A DNA stretch of 50,228 nucleotides from G963674685 sp964591275. Its GTDB lineage: Bacteria; Lernaellota; Lernaellaia; JACKCT01. Both the position numbers and the translations under genes were made by a program. This document shows positions 1 through 7,588 of this stretch, piece after piece (positions within the stretch are counted from its first letter, which is position 1; every line of letters starts with the position of its first letter). The DNA lies in NCBI GenBank assembly GCA_964591275.1, contig CAZQAE010000039.1:1-50228 (forward strand), given 5' to 3'. The notes under the pieces are model-generated. The model was not told the origin of the DNA. It saw only the letters and a program-made list of their open reading frames with translations, and did no database searches.

Positions 1-156
1 AGATGGGCCGGACTCCCAGAAGAACACCGTGTCACCGCTCTGCATAAGCTCTGATTTTTGGTTCGCGGCAAAGGCTACATCGTCAAGTTTTTCAAGTGCG
101 CCTGGCAAATCAAAATGTTTTGGGTTTGCTTGAAAAATCCAAAATTGATTTTGCAT
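1..156 (-). CDS. EVE-domain protein, 5' end only (cut by window edge)
   Basis: The first 52 codons of a minus-strand gene run off the left edge. The start is the ATG at 156-154, preceded by AAGGAG about five bases away. The peptide begins MQNQFWIFQANPKHFDLPG and later reads SGDTVFFWESG. That pattern (an aromatic-W-I-F-Q-x-N-P strand, then a GDxVFxWESG strand) is the N-terminus of the EVE/PUA-like fold. EVE domains bind modified bases, and in bacteria they are often fused to McrB-type GTPases or HNH nucleases in restriction systems. The rest of the protein lies outside the window, so neither a fusion nor a defence role can be seen. A stand-alone EVE protein is equally possible. Confidence 0.7.
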   Translation of the reverse strand, partial: MQNQFWIFQANPKHFDLPGALEKLDDVAFAANQKSELMQSGDTVFFWESGPS

Positions 157-263
157 ATCTGCTCCTTCATCCACTTTAGTGTTCTTTTCTTCTCCACCTC
201 GTCATTTGTACTCTTATAACAAATCTGATTTTAAAAAGTAATTTTCAAATTGATGTGAATCAA

Positions 264-1763
264 TCAGATTCCGCAGCAGCCTCCGTCATCGGCATCGTCG
301 GACCCGGACGATGGATCGCCATCGTCGCTGTCATCGTCGTCATCGTCATTCGTGTCGTCGTTGCCGTGCCAGTCGTCATCATCATCCGTATCATCATCAG
401 CGTCGTCATTCAGATCATCGTCAACATCATCGTCCGCGTCGTCATTCAGATCGTCGTCAACATCATCGTCGGCGTCGTCATTCACGTCGTCGTCAACGTC
501 GTCGTCCATCGGCTCAACGTCGAAGATTTCCTCGAAGTCCAGCCATGTGTGATTGACGGTTGGATCATTGTCATAATCGGACCAGCGCGAAAGGCCGAGT
601 TGCCGCGGCCCCGGCCTGAAAATCGCCGAATGAAATGTGAGGCAAATGGGGGCGACGCAGTGATTGAAATCAAGGAAGTCCCAGAGATTGTCCAGCGTAA
701 GTTGCCTGTCGTATTCGTTATTAATCCGATTGGCGCCGATGAAGTAACGAAGCGCATGCCCGGAATCGCGGACGGGGAAAAGCTTGTCTTCCCAGTTGAA
801 GGTTAGTTCCATATCAGGAAAGAGCACTTCATCATCTTCAGGCCAGCGCACTACGCGCGAATGATAATTGATTTCCTGCACGGCTGTCGGCGGATCGCTT
901 CTATCCTCAGGGCCGAAGATGTGAATGAGAAGGGAACCGAATTGATGGACGTTTTCATAATAATCCAGAACATCTTCGATGGTGTTTCGCTCGTCGCCGT
1001 TGTAATCCTTTTGCGCCAGGGATTGCCGGGTGGACCAGACGCCGATGTCCTGCGTGTCGAGGGGATCGACGGAAAACAGGTCAAATTCGTATCCGCCGCG
1101 ATTCGTCGTGAGGCCGATGCCCGATTCGTTCATGCCCGAGACGATTCCGATGAAGCCGGGAAAGGTTACGGAGATAAAGCGCTGCTTGTCGGGGTCGTCA
1201 GGCTCAAAGGCGATGATGATGCCCTTATCTCCTCCGAAAAATGGATCAAAAGCGTAAAGCCGAAAATCCGTGTTGTGCGCGACCGCCATTTCACCAAGCA
1301 ATTCAGGATCTGTCGCGGTGGTCGTGTTCCATCCGGCCAACGTTGTGCAAAAAAGACCGGCGATGTCGCGCATGGCGATGAAAGTCAGCAGGTCGCCCCG
1401 GTCCAGGTTCCGCCCCAACAGTTCCATATGCAGTGAGATGCCGGAGTCTTCCATCGCGTCGAAAATGCCTTGCGATTCCTCCAGCAGCTTTTCAGGGAAA
1501 TCGAAGGTTTCCATGATGTAGTCCCGCTTCCAATCGTAATCCAGCGTGTCGCCTTCCGGGGACCGAATGGAATATATCTCAATAACGTGCACGATCTCCT
1601 CGGGAATCAGCGAGCCGTGCGCGTAGCCCATTTCGTAGTTGGAACCCCAAAGGCGCATGATTCGCTGCCCATCGATTTCGCTGACGAATCCGTTGATTGC
1701 CTGCGCGGGGTGCGCTGCGAGAATCAGAAGTGTTGCCGCTATGGCGGCGATGACGATACGCAA
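264..1763 (-). CDS. Secreted C45-type Ntn hydrolase with Asp-rich C-terminal tail
   Basis: The 499-residue product starts at a TTG with AAAGGAGG nine bases upstream. Residues 1-22 form a signal peptide ending AQA, with no lipobox. The motif MRLWGSNYEMGYAHG (36-50) is typical of the C45 acyltransferase / phospholipase-B-like Ntn hydrolases. The likely autoproteolytic nucleophile is Cys139 in GLFCTTLAGW, followed by the expected NTDF segment near 164. These enzymes self-cleave before the Cys and hydrolyse or transfer acyl amides; the substrate is unknown here. After about residue 415 the chain becomes runs of DDD separated by A, V, L or N, and it ends GGCCGI. The seven other Asp-rich proteins in this window carry the tract at the N-terminus, next to a lipid-anchored Cys. 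The C-terminal placement beside a Cys pair suggests an anchor or sorting tail. The enzyme class is fairly secure; the tail function is inference. Confidence 0.75.
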   Translation of the reverse strand: MRIVIAAIAATLLILAAHPAQAINGFVSEIDGQRIMRLWGSNYEMGYAHGSLIPEEIVHVIEIYSIRSPEGDTLDYDWKRDYIMETFDFPEKLLEESQGIFDAMEDSGISLHMELLGRNLDRGDLLTFIAMRDIAGLFCTTLAGWNTTTATDPELLGEMAVAHNTDFRLYAFDPFFGGDKGIIIAFEPDDPDKQRFISVTFPGFIGIVSGMNESGIGLTTNRGGYEFDLFSVDPLDTQDIGVWSTRQSLAQKDYNGDERNTIEDVLDYYENVHQFGSLLIHIFGPEDRSDPPTAVQEINYHSRVVRWPEDDEVLFPDMELTFNWEDKLFPVRDSGHALRYFIGANRINNEYDRQLTLDNLWDFLDFNHCVAPICLTFHSAIFRPGPRQLGLSRWSDYDNDPTVNHTWLDFEEIFDVEPMDDDVDDDVNDDADDDVDDDLNDDADDDVDDDLNDDADDDTDDDDDWHGNDDTNDDDDDDSDDGDPSSGSDDADDGGCCGI

Positions 1764-1792
1764 TGTGACGAACCTCCTTTTGCCCCGGCGCT

Positions 1793-1820
1793 ATTGTATC
1801 TCATTTGTCGTAAAACTCAA
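1793..1820 (-). promoter_or_regulatory. Putative sigma-70-type promoter for the C45 hydrolase gene
   Basis: On the minus strand TTGAGT (1820-1815) and TACAAT (1798-1793) are separated by 16 bp, about 30 bp upstream of the TTG start. It overlaps a candidate promoter facing the other way, so the two genes may compete for or share regulation. Confidence 0.4.
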
Positions 1821-1834
1821 AAATACGTTATGAT
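1805..1834 (+). promoter_or_regulatory. Putative sigma-70-type promoter for the MetE/UROD-like gene
   Basis: TTGTCG (1805-1810) and TATGAT (1829-1834) lie 18 bp apart, about 58 bp upstream of the ATG at 1893. The site overlaps the divergent promoter on the minus strand. Confidence 0.4.
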
Positions 1835-1892
1835 CCTGTCAGCGAAGGTGCAAAAGACTAGGAAATAATTCATTGACGACAAGGAATTTCAT

Positions 1893-2918
1893 ATGGCGAT
1901 TCCCGGAAACCTTCTGACTACGGCCATGGGGGTAATGCCGCACGTCGATATCGACCGCGCTCTGGAGATGGCGCTTTCTTTGGATATCCCATTTTGGCCG
2001 CAGCTTCCAAGATTCAATTATTATGAGGACATGTACGTGCAGGCATCGGAGCATTTCCCCGGAATCGTGCTCGACCTGGAAAAACGTACCCTCCGCTTTG
2101 ACATGGCGAAGTTCGAGCTGGAGCTTGAAAACACGCTGGCCCATTTCGACGAACCCGATTTCTTTGACATCAGCCCAACATATTCCGCGGTTTACGAACG
2201 CTTTCTGGCGATGGACTTTTCCGACCGCCCGGCGATACGCGGGCAGCTTGAAGGGCCAATCAGCTTTGGATTCCTTGTACTGGATCAAAATGACCGCCCG
2301 ATCCTCTTCGATGACATGGTGCGGCCTTTCATGTTTGAATTCATGAGCAAGCGAATCAATGTGCAGCTCGCCCGCCTGAAGGAAAAGAACCCGAACGCCT
2401 TTATGTTTGTGGATGAGCCTGGATTGCAGCTTCTGTTCAGTGCGCTGTCCGGGTACTCGGATGTTGCCGCGCGCAAGGATATGGAAAATTTTTTCTCGAT
2501 GCTGGACCGGCCGCGCGGGGTACACCTGTGCGGGAACCCGGATTGGGATTTTCTGCTTGGGCTGGACATGGACATCCTTTCGATGGACGTTTACACCAAC
2601 GGAGAAATTTTCCAGGCCTACGCCGGGTCTATCAAGCGATTTCTGGATCGCGGCGGCGCGTTGGCCTGGGGAATTACGCCAACCAACATTGAGCCCTATG
2701 AAAAAGAAAACGAGCCTCTGTTGGTGAAGCGGCTTGAAGAGATTTGGAAGGTTTTGACCAAAGCCGGAATTGACCGCGACTTTCTTTTTTCCCGCAGCCT
2801 TCTTTCTCCGGCCACCTGCTGCCTTATCAATCCGGACCGAGAATTGACGGTTGAAAAGGCTTTTGGGCTGACAAATGCGCTTTCTAAAACTCTTCGCGAG
2901 AAATACAAGCTCGAATAA
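1893..2918 (+). CDS. UROD/MetE-like zinc methyltransferase-fold protein
   Basis: The 341-residue cytoplasmic protein has no signal peptide. The ATG at 1893 follows AAGGAA. It resembles the C-terminal half of cobalamin-independent methionine synthase and the uroporphyrinogen decarboxylase superfamily. H211-L-C213 in GVHLCGNPDW matches the His-x-Cys zinc ligands of MetE. An acidic residue follows in DILSMD (near 232), and C309/C310 in SPATCCLIN sit where MetE has its last Cys ligand. This supports a zinc-dependent methyl-transfer or thiol-activating site. At 341 residues it lacks the N-terminal half of true MetE, so it is probably a methyltransferase of a corrinoid or unknown system. Its position beside secreted proteins gives no pathway clue. 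Confidence 0.65.
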   Translation: MAIPGNLLTTAMGVMPHVDIDRALEMALSLDIPFWPQLPRFNYYEDMYVQASEHFPGIVLDLEKRTLRFDMAKFELELENTLAHFDEPDFFDISPTYSAVYERFLAMDFSDRPAIRGQLEGPISFGFLVLDQNDRPILFDDMVRPFMFEFMSKRINVQLARLKEKNPNAFMFVDEPGLQLLFSALSGYSDVAARKDMENFFSMLDRPRGVHLCGNPDWDFLLGLDMDILSMDVYTNGEIFQAYAGSIKRFLDRGGALAWGITPTNIEPYEKENEPLLVKRLEEIWKVLTKAGIDRDFLFSRSLLSPATCCLINPDRELTVEKAFGLTNALSKTLREKYKLE

Positions 2919-3023
2919 TGTATAAGGAACAAGCTTTCAGAGCGAGCTTAAGAACCTGTGCCGTGTGTTTTAGTGTTTCAAATAACTTTCCTAAACCGAC
3001 AATCGGACTTTTGGAGCAAGTCA

Positions 3024-4613
3024 ATGAAAAACCGGAACTATGTTTGGATTTTCCTGCTGATCGGGCTTGTTGCCGCGGGGATGGCCCTTGGATGCGGCGA
3101 CGATGACGACGACGATGACAGTTCAGGCGACGACGATGCCGATGACGACGTGGACGACGACGCGGACGATGATGCGGATGACGACGCAGATGATGACGCG
3201 GACGATGATATTGATGACGACGCGGATGACGACATCATCGAAGACGACTACATCGCCCCGTGGCCGCAAAGCAATATCGAAGCGCCGGATTACGATGAAA
3301 GCCCAATTCCCGGTCCCTTAAGGCAAAAGGCGATTGAGTACGATGATTGGCATCTGGCGAATCATCAGCCCTATCACGGCGGCACGGTCAGAATAATTTT
3401 TACGGATGAAACGCGATCTGTCGTGGATCACTATTTCGACTGGAACGACAGTTGCGAGTGGACCGGCCTGTACATGGGAAGCCAGGCTGTCAGGTATCAC
3501 GCCACTGGCGATGAGCAGGCCAGGGAAAACGTCAAACGCATGGTTTCAATGCTTTCGGGCAATTTGCACATCACCGGAACGCCGGGCTATATCGCCAGAT
3601 ATTGGGCTGATCAGGATGCTTTGATCTACCCCGGCGACGAATGGTGCGACGCATCCGAGCAGCGCAAATGTCAACACATCGAAGACGGACCTGACGCGGG
3701 GAAATGGTGGTGGGGAGAGACCAGCCGCGACATGTACAACGGATGGTTTTTCGGAATGTCTCTGGCCTACGATCTGGTTGACGATGAGGCGATGCGTCAG
3801 GTCATACGCGAAGATGTGGAGCATGTTCTGACGGTTTTGATGAGTCAGAACTGGATGATCCTCAATGAAATTGGCCAGCCGACCGGGTACGCCCCGGACG
3901 TCATGCCCCCATTTCGCCTAGCCTGGCTTACTATCGGCTATCACATCACCGGAAGCGACGCGATCAGGCAGGAACTGGCGAAGCTTTTGAAAAACGATAT
4001 GCGTGTATTGATGCGCTTGCTGAGCATTACTTTTATGAATCACTATACCGAATACTACGGCAATTGCCTGTCGCATGAATACTGGTACAACCTCCTGCGC
4101 CTGGGCAAAGTTTATTTCAGCGACGACGACTACGCATTCATGCTCAACTTGTTCGAGACGCAGATCCACACTTTCACGCGGCTTTCGCATAATCCCTGGT
4201 TCAACGATGTTTTCATGAGCCAGGGCGCATACATCCCCGAGGAGGTGGACGATCCATATCAAGCGCAGCTTGAGCAGGATCTGTCCGATTTCAGGCCGGC
4301 GCCCAACTTTCGATACCACCTCGATGCGAGAGACCCGGCGACGTACACCTTGGATCCGCTTTCAGTGTTGTTGAGCGATCTTGTGGATGATTTACCGCTT
4401 TTTTTGCAGGATATCATCGGGGATGTGGATTATCAGGCTACCGATGCTTTTCCTGTGAATATGCAGTGTTCAACAGATTTTCTCTTTCAGCGCAATCCCT
4501 TTCAGATCGAGCAATGCGGTTCGGATGATCTCACGCTCGTCAATGCGGGCGTCGATTATCTGATTGCTTACTGGCTTGCGAGCTACCATAAGTTCATTTC
4601 AAAGGACATGTGA
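3024..4613 (+). CDS. Asp-linker lipoprotein with predicted all-alpha (toroid-like) domain
   Basis: The start is the ATG at 3024, because TTGGAG lies seven bases upstream and it gives a proper signal peptide; upstream in-frame codons do not. The product is 529 residues. The signal peptide ends ALG-Cys24, then CGDDDDDDD and about 45 residues of xDDD repeats. The remaining roughly 450 residues look helical, with motifs GLYMGSQAVRYHATGD and HITGTPGYIARYW, then WWGETSRDMYNGW. The two lipoproteins at 27021 and 28862 share GLYGG, ITGxPGVIAR and WEDSCSRDxFxGW in the same order, so this is a divergent third member of one family. The layout resembles (alpha/alpha)n-barrel glycan-active enzymes, but I recognise no catalytic motif and assign no function. 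The gene ends 46 bp before the sialidase-like gene, so the two are probably co-transcribed. Confidence 0.7.
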   Translation: MKNRNYVWIFLLIGLVAAGMALGCGDDDDDDDSSGDDDADDDVDDDADDDADDDADDDADDDIDDDADDDIIEDDYIAPWPQSNIEAPDYDESPIPGPLRQKAIEYDDWHLANHQPYHGGTVRIIFTDETRSVVDHYFDWNDSCEWTGLYMGSQAVRYHATGDEQARENVKRMVSMLSGNLHITGTPGYIARYWADQDALIYPGDEWCDASEQRKCQHIEDGPDAGKWWWGETSRDMYNGWFFGMSLAYDLVDDEAMRQVIREDVEHVLTVLMSQNWMILNEIGQPTGYAPDVMPPFRLAWLTIGYHITGSDAIRQELAKLLKNDMRVLMRLLSITFMNHYTEYYGNCLSHEYWYNLLRLGKVYFSDDDYAFMLNLFETQIHTFTRLSHNPWFNDVFMSQGAYIPEEVDDPYQAQLEQDLSDFRPAPNFRYHLDARDPATYTLDPLSVLLSDLVDDLPLFLQDIIGDVDYQATDAFPVNMQCSTDFLFQRNPFQIEQCGSDDLTLVNAGVDYLIAYWLASYHKFISKDM

Positions 4614-4659
4614 TGAAAACGGATTTTTAACCAAACAGCTGCGTTTTTCGGGGGACAAA

Positions 4660-5955
4660 ATGAAAAGAAAATTTACGCTTTGGCTTTCGATAGTGCTGGC
4701 TATTTTCATGATCTTCGCCATGGCCTGCCAAGGCGAGGATGACGATGACGCCTCCTCCGGCAACGACGATGCCAACGACGACGATGCCAACGACGACGAT
4801 GCCAACGACGACGCCAATGATGACAGCGGCGACGACGATTTGGATGACGATCTGGATGATGATGTGAACGACGACGCGGATGACGACACAGGCGAAACTT
4901 TTCCACCGGAGGACCAAGACCCGTTTTTCGAAAAAGGTTTGATCCTGCCGCCTAATTCCTTGGAATGCGTTCCGGTCGACACCGGCGTGCCGCAGATGAA
5001 TTGCAACCATCATGGCTCGGTGGTCGCCGTCCTTCCCGACGGAACTATTGCCTCTGTCTGGTATCATGGCGAGCGGGAAAAATCGCCGGATTCCTGGCTC
5101 GTGTGGTCGCGCCTTGCTCCTGGCGAAACGGAATGGACCTGGCCGGAAGTTCTCTTTGACGATCCTGGTCGCGCCGAGGGCAATCCCGCCATTTGGGTGC
5201 GAGAGGACGGCGTGCTTTACGTCTTTTTCGTCACCATTTTCGGCGACGGCTGGAACCAGTCCAGAGTCAGAATGGTCACATCCGAAGACGGCGGAGATAC
5301 ATGGTCAGGCGACACGATGCTGCGCGATAATTATTGCTGGATGGTTCGCAACGAGCCGGTGCGGCTTAAAAATGGCGAGCTGCTTTTGCCGCTGTATAAC
5401 GAGTGCCTAGCCTATCCTGTATATATGCGCTCTACCGACGATTTTGCCACATGGAGTGAAGAGGCTCATTTTAATCTCGGATATTACTTGGGCCATGCCG
5501 GGCAGATTCAGCCCTCACTTATTGTTCTCGATGACGGAACGGTTACCGCCGTCACGCGCGACGGAACCCCCTTTAACCGCGTGATGCGCACGACCAGCGA
5601 CGACGGAGGACTCACCTGGTCCCCCAGCAAATTCACGGCGCTTCCCAATAGCGGCACTTCTATTGATCAGGTTCTGCTGCTCGACGGGCACGTCGTCGTG
5701 GTCTACAACGACAGCCCCGATAGGCGTTTTCCACTGAGCGTTGCGTTGAGTCTCGACGGCGGCGAAACATTTGCCTCGACCGTAGACATAAACAATGAAT
5801 GCGATGGTGAAAACTGTAGTTACCACTATCCCTCCATCGCGCAATCTCCATTCGACGGCACGATCTGGGTCACCTACACGCATCAGCGAGAAACGATTGG
5901 GTGGGCCCATTTCAACGAAGCATGGATTATTGATAACGGCGAGGAAATTAGGTGA
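4660..5955 (+). CDS. Asp-linker lipoprotein, sialidase-like BNR beta-propeller
   Basis: The ATG at 4660 is chosen because GGGGGA precedes it and it begins the signal peptide; the product is 431 residues. The lipobox is FAMAC with Cys23, followed by QGEDDDD and an Asp/Asn/Ala tract to about residue 78. The rest is a six-bladed propeller of the BNR_2 sialidase type. Asp boxes are visible: SEDGGDTW (208-215), STDDFATW (258-265), SDDGGLTW (313-320) and SLDGGETF (364-371). The opening HHGSVVAVLPDGTIASVWYH (117-136) matches the first blade of this family. The classic FRIP arginine motif of GH33 is not present, so true sialidase activity is uncertain; an unsaturated-sugar or other exo-glycosidase role is possible. 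It is probably displayed on the outer membrane and co-expressed with the gene at 3024. Confidence 0.75.
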   Translation: MKRKFTLWLSIVLAIFMIFAMACQGEDDDDASSGNDDANDDDANDDDANDDANDDSGDDDLDDDLDDDVNDDADDDTGETFPPEDQDPFFEKGLILPPNSLECVPVDTGVPQMNCNHHGSVVAVLPDGTIASVWYHGEREKSPDSWLVWSRLAPGETEWTWPEVLFDDPGRAEGNPAIWVREDGVLYVFFVTIFGDGWNQSRVRMVTSEDGGDTWSGDTMLRDNYCWMVRNEPVRLKNGELLLPLYNECLAYPVYMRSTDDFATWSEEAHFNLGYYLGHAGQIQPSLIVLDDGTVTAVTRDGTPFNRVMRTTSDDGGLTWSPSKFTALPNSGTSIDQVLLLDGHVVVVYNDSPDRRFPLSVALSLDGGETFASTVDINNECDGENCSYHYPSIAQSPFDGTIWVTYTHQRETIGWAHFNEAWIIDNGEEIR

Positions 5956-6155
5956 AGGGAAATGCCGGGAGCGCCGTTATTGTAGAAAAATAAGGATGCG
6001 CGTTATTCATTTGGCCCAAGAATCTGATCTCCCATTCATTGGCAAATATTATCCCAAACCCTGAATCGGGCATTTCATTGCGCCATTGAGAAACAGGCGG
6101 AGTTGGAGCAAGCAGGACGGCTGTTTCCCGTAGATGAATATCAGGTAAATCCTTA

Positions 6156-6183
6156 TTGAATTGGCCTAGAACTTGCGTATCCT
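6156..6183 (+). promoter_or_regulatory. Putative promoter for the diguanylate cyclase gene
   Basis: TTGAAT (6156-6161) and TATCCT (6178-6183) are spaced 16 bp, about 70 bp upstream of the ATG at 6255. The match to consensus is moderate. Confidence 0.35.
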
Positions 6184-6254
6184 AGCGCAGAATCGCGCTT
6201 GAGATTGAGTGCTGGCGTGCGATGGTGGAGAAAATTAATGCAGGGAAACAATTT

Positions 6255-7172
6255 ATGAAAATCCTTATCGCGGAAGACGACCGGACCTCTCGGGCCCTTC
6301 TGGGAGGGCTTCTAAAGAAGTGGGGATATGAAGTCATTGCCGTGAGCGACGGTCGGCAGGCTTGGGATGAGTTGGTGAAACCCGAGGCTCCAAGGATAGC
6401 CATCATCGATTGGGAAATGCCCGAACTGACCGGGATTGAAGTGATTGAACGCTTTCGCAAAAGGGAAGAGTCCGCTTATGCCTACATAATTTTGCTCACT
6501 GGCAGGGACGATAGGGAAAACATCATCGAAGGAATATCCAAAGGCGCCGATGATTACGTCATTAAGCCTTTTGATCCTGAAGAACTATCCGTTCGTATAA
6601 GGACGGGCAAACGTATCGTTGATCTCGAAGCGCAGCTTTTGGAAACGAATCGCCAACTGGAAGAAATAGCGCGGACCGATCCATTGACGGGTCTGGCGAA
6701 TCGGCGTGCTCTTGTTCAGGAACTGCGAAGCCGATTTCAAAGCGCTGTCGAATTTGAAATGCCCACCGCATTCATCATGGCCGACATTGATCATTTCAAA
6801 CGGGTCAACGACGAATACGGGCATGATGCAGGGGATGAAGTTCTCAAGGGCGTTGCCGAAAGGTTGAAAGAAGCCTATCGCCGTGGCGACATCGTGAGCC
6901 GATTCGGAGGAGAGGAATTTCTTATCATTGCGCCGGATGCAAATCCAGAGTTCATTTTCACTATTTCGGAGCGAGCTCGTCAAATGATCGAAGAAAAAGC
7001 CTTCGAAGTATCCGAGGGTATCTCCTTGTCCGTCACCTGCAGCTTCGGTGTTAGTTTTGCCCATCTCAAAAACATCGCTTTAGTCGACGAGTATATTAAA
7101 CAGGCCGATAATGCGCTGTATGAATCAAAGCGGGGAGGGCGCAACAAAGTCACGGTGTATAACGGCGAATAA
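6255..7172 (+). CDS. Response-regulator diguanylate cyclase (REC-GGDEF)
   Basis: The 305-residue protein starts at ATG 6255 (MKILIAEDD), the natural beginning of a receiver domain; an upstream ATG would add 11 residues with no receiver character. REC spans about 1-120, with acidic D8/D9, phospho-acceptor D52 (IIDWEMP), T82 and K104 (VIKPF). A short coiled linker near 122-140 joins it to the GGDEF domain at 141-303. The signature is GGEEF at 218-222, and RRGD at 209-212 is an intact RxxD I-site five residues upstream, so product inhibition is expected. It makes c-di-GMP from GTP when phosphorylated. No sensor kinase is adjacent, so it is an orphan. The PilZ protein at 14553 is a candidate receiver of its signal. 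Confidence 0.93.
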   Translation: MKILIAEDDRTSRALLGGLLKKWGYEVIAVSDGRQAWDELVKPEAPRIAIIDWEMPELTGIEVIERFRKREESAYAYIILLTGRDDRENIIEGISKGADDYVIKPFDPEELSVRIRTGKRIVDLEAQLLETNRQLEEIARTDPLTGLANRRALVQELRSRFQSAVEFEMPTAFIMADIDHFKRVNDEYGHDAGDEVLKGVAERLKEAYRRGDIVSRFGGEEFLIIAPDANPEFIFTISERARQMIEEKAFEVSEGISLSVTCSFGVSFAHLKNIALVDEYIKQADNALYESKRGGRNKVTVYNGE

Positions 7173-7244
7173 CCCCGAGTGCGCCTAGAGCAAGACACTT
7201 CCAAATCCACGAAATATCCTCGGGGACAGCGATGATCAAAGCGG

Positions 7245-7475
7245 TTATTCATATCGGATGATATCGAAATAGACCTTGTTGCCGGAGAAGGAGTTTATGA
7301 GCCGGAAACCGGGATTATCAAGATCGGGGGCCTGGATGGTTCCCCACGTGTGGTCGCCGTGTGTCGCGCCGCCGAAAAGTGAAAAACGGGTCAGGCCGTA
7401 GCAAGCGAAATCCCACGGAGTTGCCCTCCATGAAGCATGACAATGAAAAGAAGCTTGGATCGTTTCCAATGGTTA
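7245..7475 (-). pseudogene. Possible C-terminal remnant of an exported or beta-rich protein
   Basis: A closed minus-strand frame of about 76 codons begins just after a stop, with only a TTG as possible start and no ribosome site. It reads like an ordinary protein end, for example GLTRFSLFGGATHGDHTWG followed by LDNPGFRLINSF. The composition looks coding and unlike a shadow frame, yet there is no N-terminus, so I read it as a decayed gene end. I cannot name the family. Confidence 0.3.
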
Positions 7476-7527
7476 GGCAAACTTTTTCGTTATAAACGGA
7501 GTTTGTTTCCGCTGTTCAGCGTCTTTC

Positions 7528-7556
7528 TTGACAGTTGAATGTCATCTACCAAAAAT
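7528..7556 (+). promoter_or_regulatory. Putative promoter for the GH2 gene
   Basis: A perfect TTGACA (7528-7533) is followed after 17 bp by AAAAAT (7551-7556), about 30 bp upstream of the start at 7589. The -35 is strong and the -10 is weak. Confidence 0.4.
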
Positions 7557-7588
7557 AACCGGCACTTCACCGCACTGGAGCAAGCCCT

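Larger units (their letters stand above)
7173..7588. other. Intergenic region between cyclase and GH2 genes
   Basis: This 416-bp stretch holds a short minus-strand coding remnant (7245-7475) and a candidate promoter for the GH2 gene. I see no RNA gene or further repeat. Confidence 0.5.

Noticed and set aside
255..806. Long open frames opposite the Asp-coding tracts, rich in Ile/Val or Ser/Arg
   Set aside because: They are antisense shadows of GAY-codon repeats and have no ribosome site. The same effect appears opposite the Asp tracts at 3038-3238, 4599-5067, 28551-28760, 30377-30728 and 47930-48220.
861..1436. A 191-codon plus-strand frame inside the C45 hydrolase gene
   Set aside because: The minus-strand product has motifs, a signal peptide and a ribosome site; this frame has none.
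3100..3240. Short-period DNA repeats suggesting a CRISPR-like or satellite array
   Set aside because: The period is 12 nt, in frame and explained by xDDD codons; there are no spacers.
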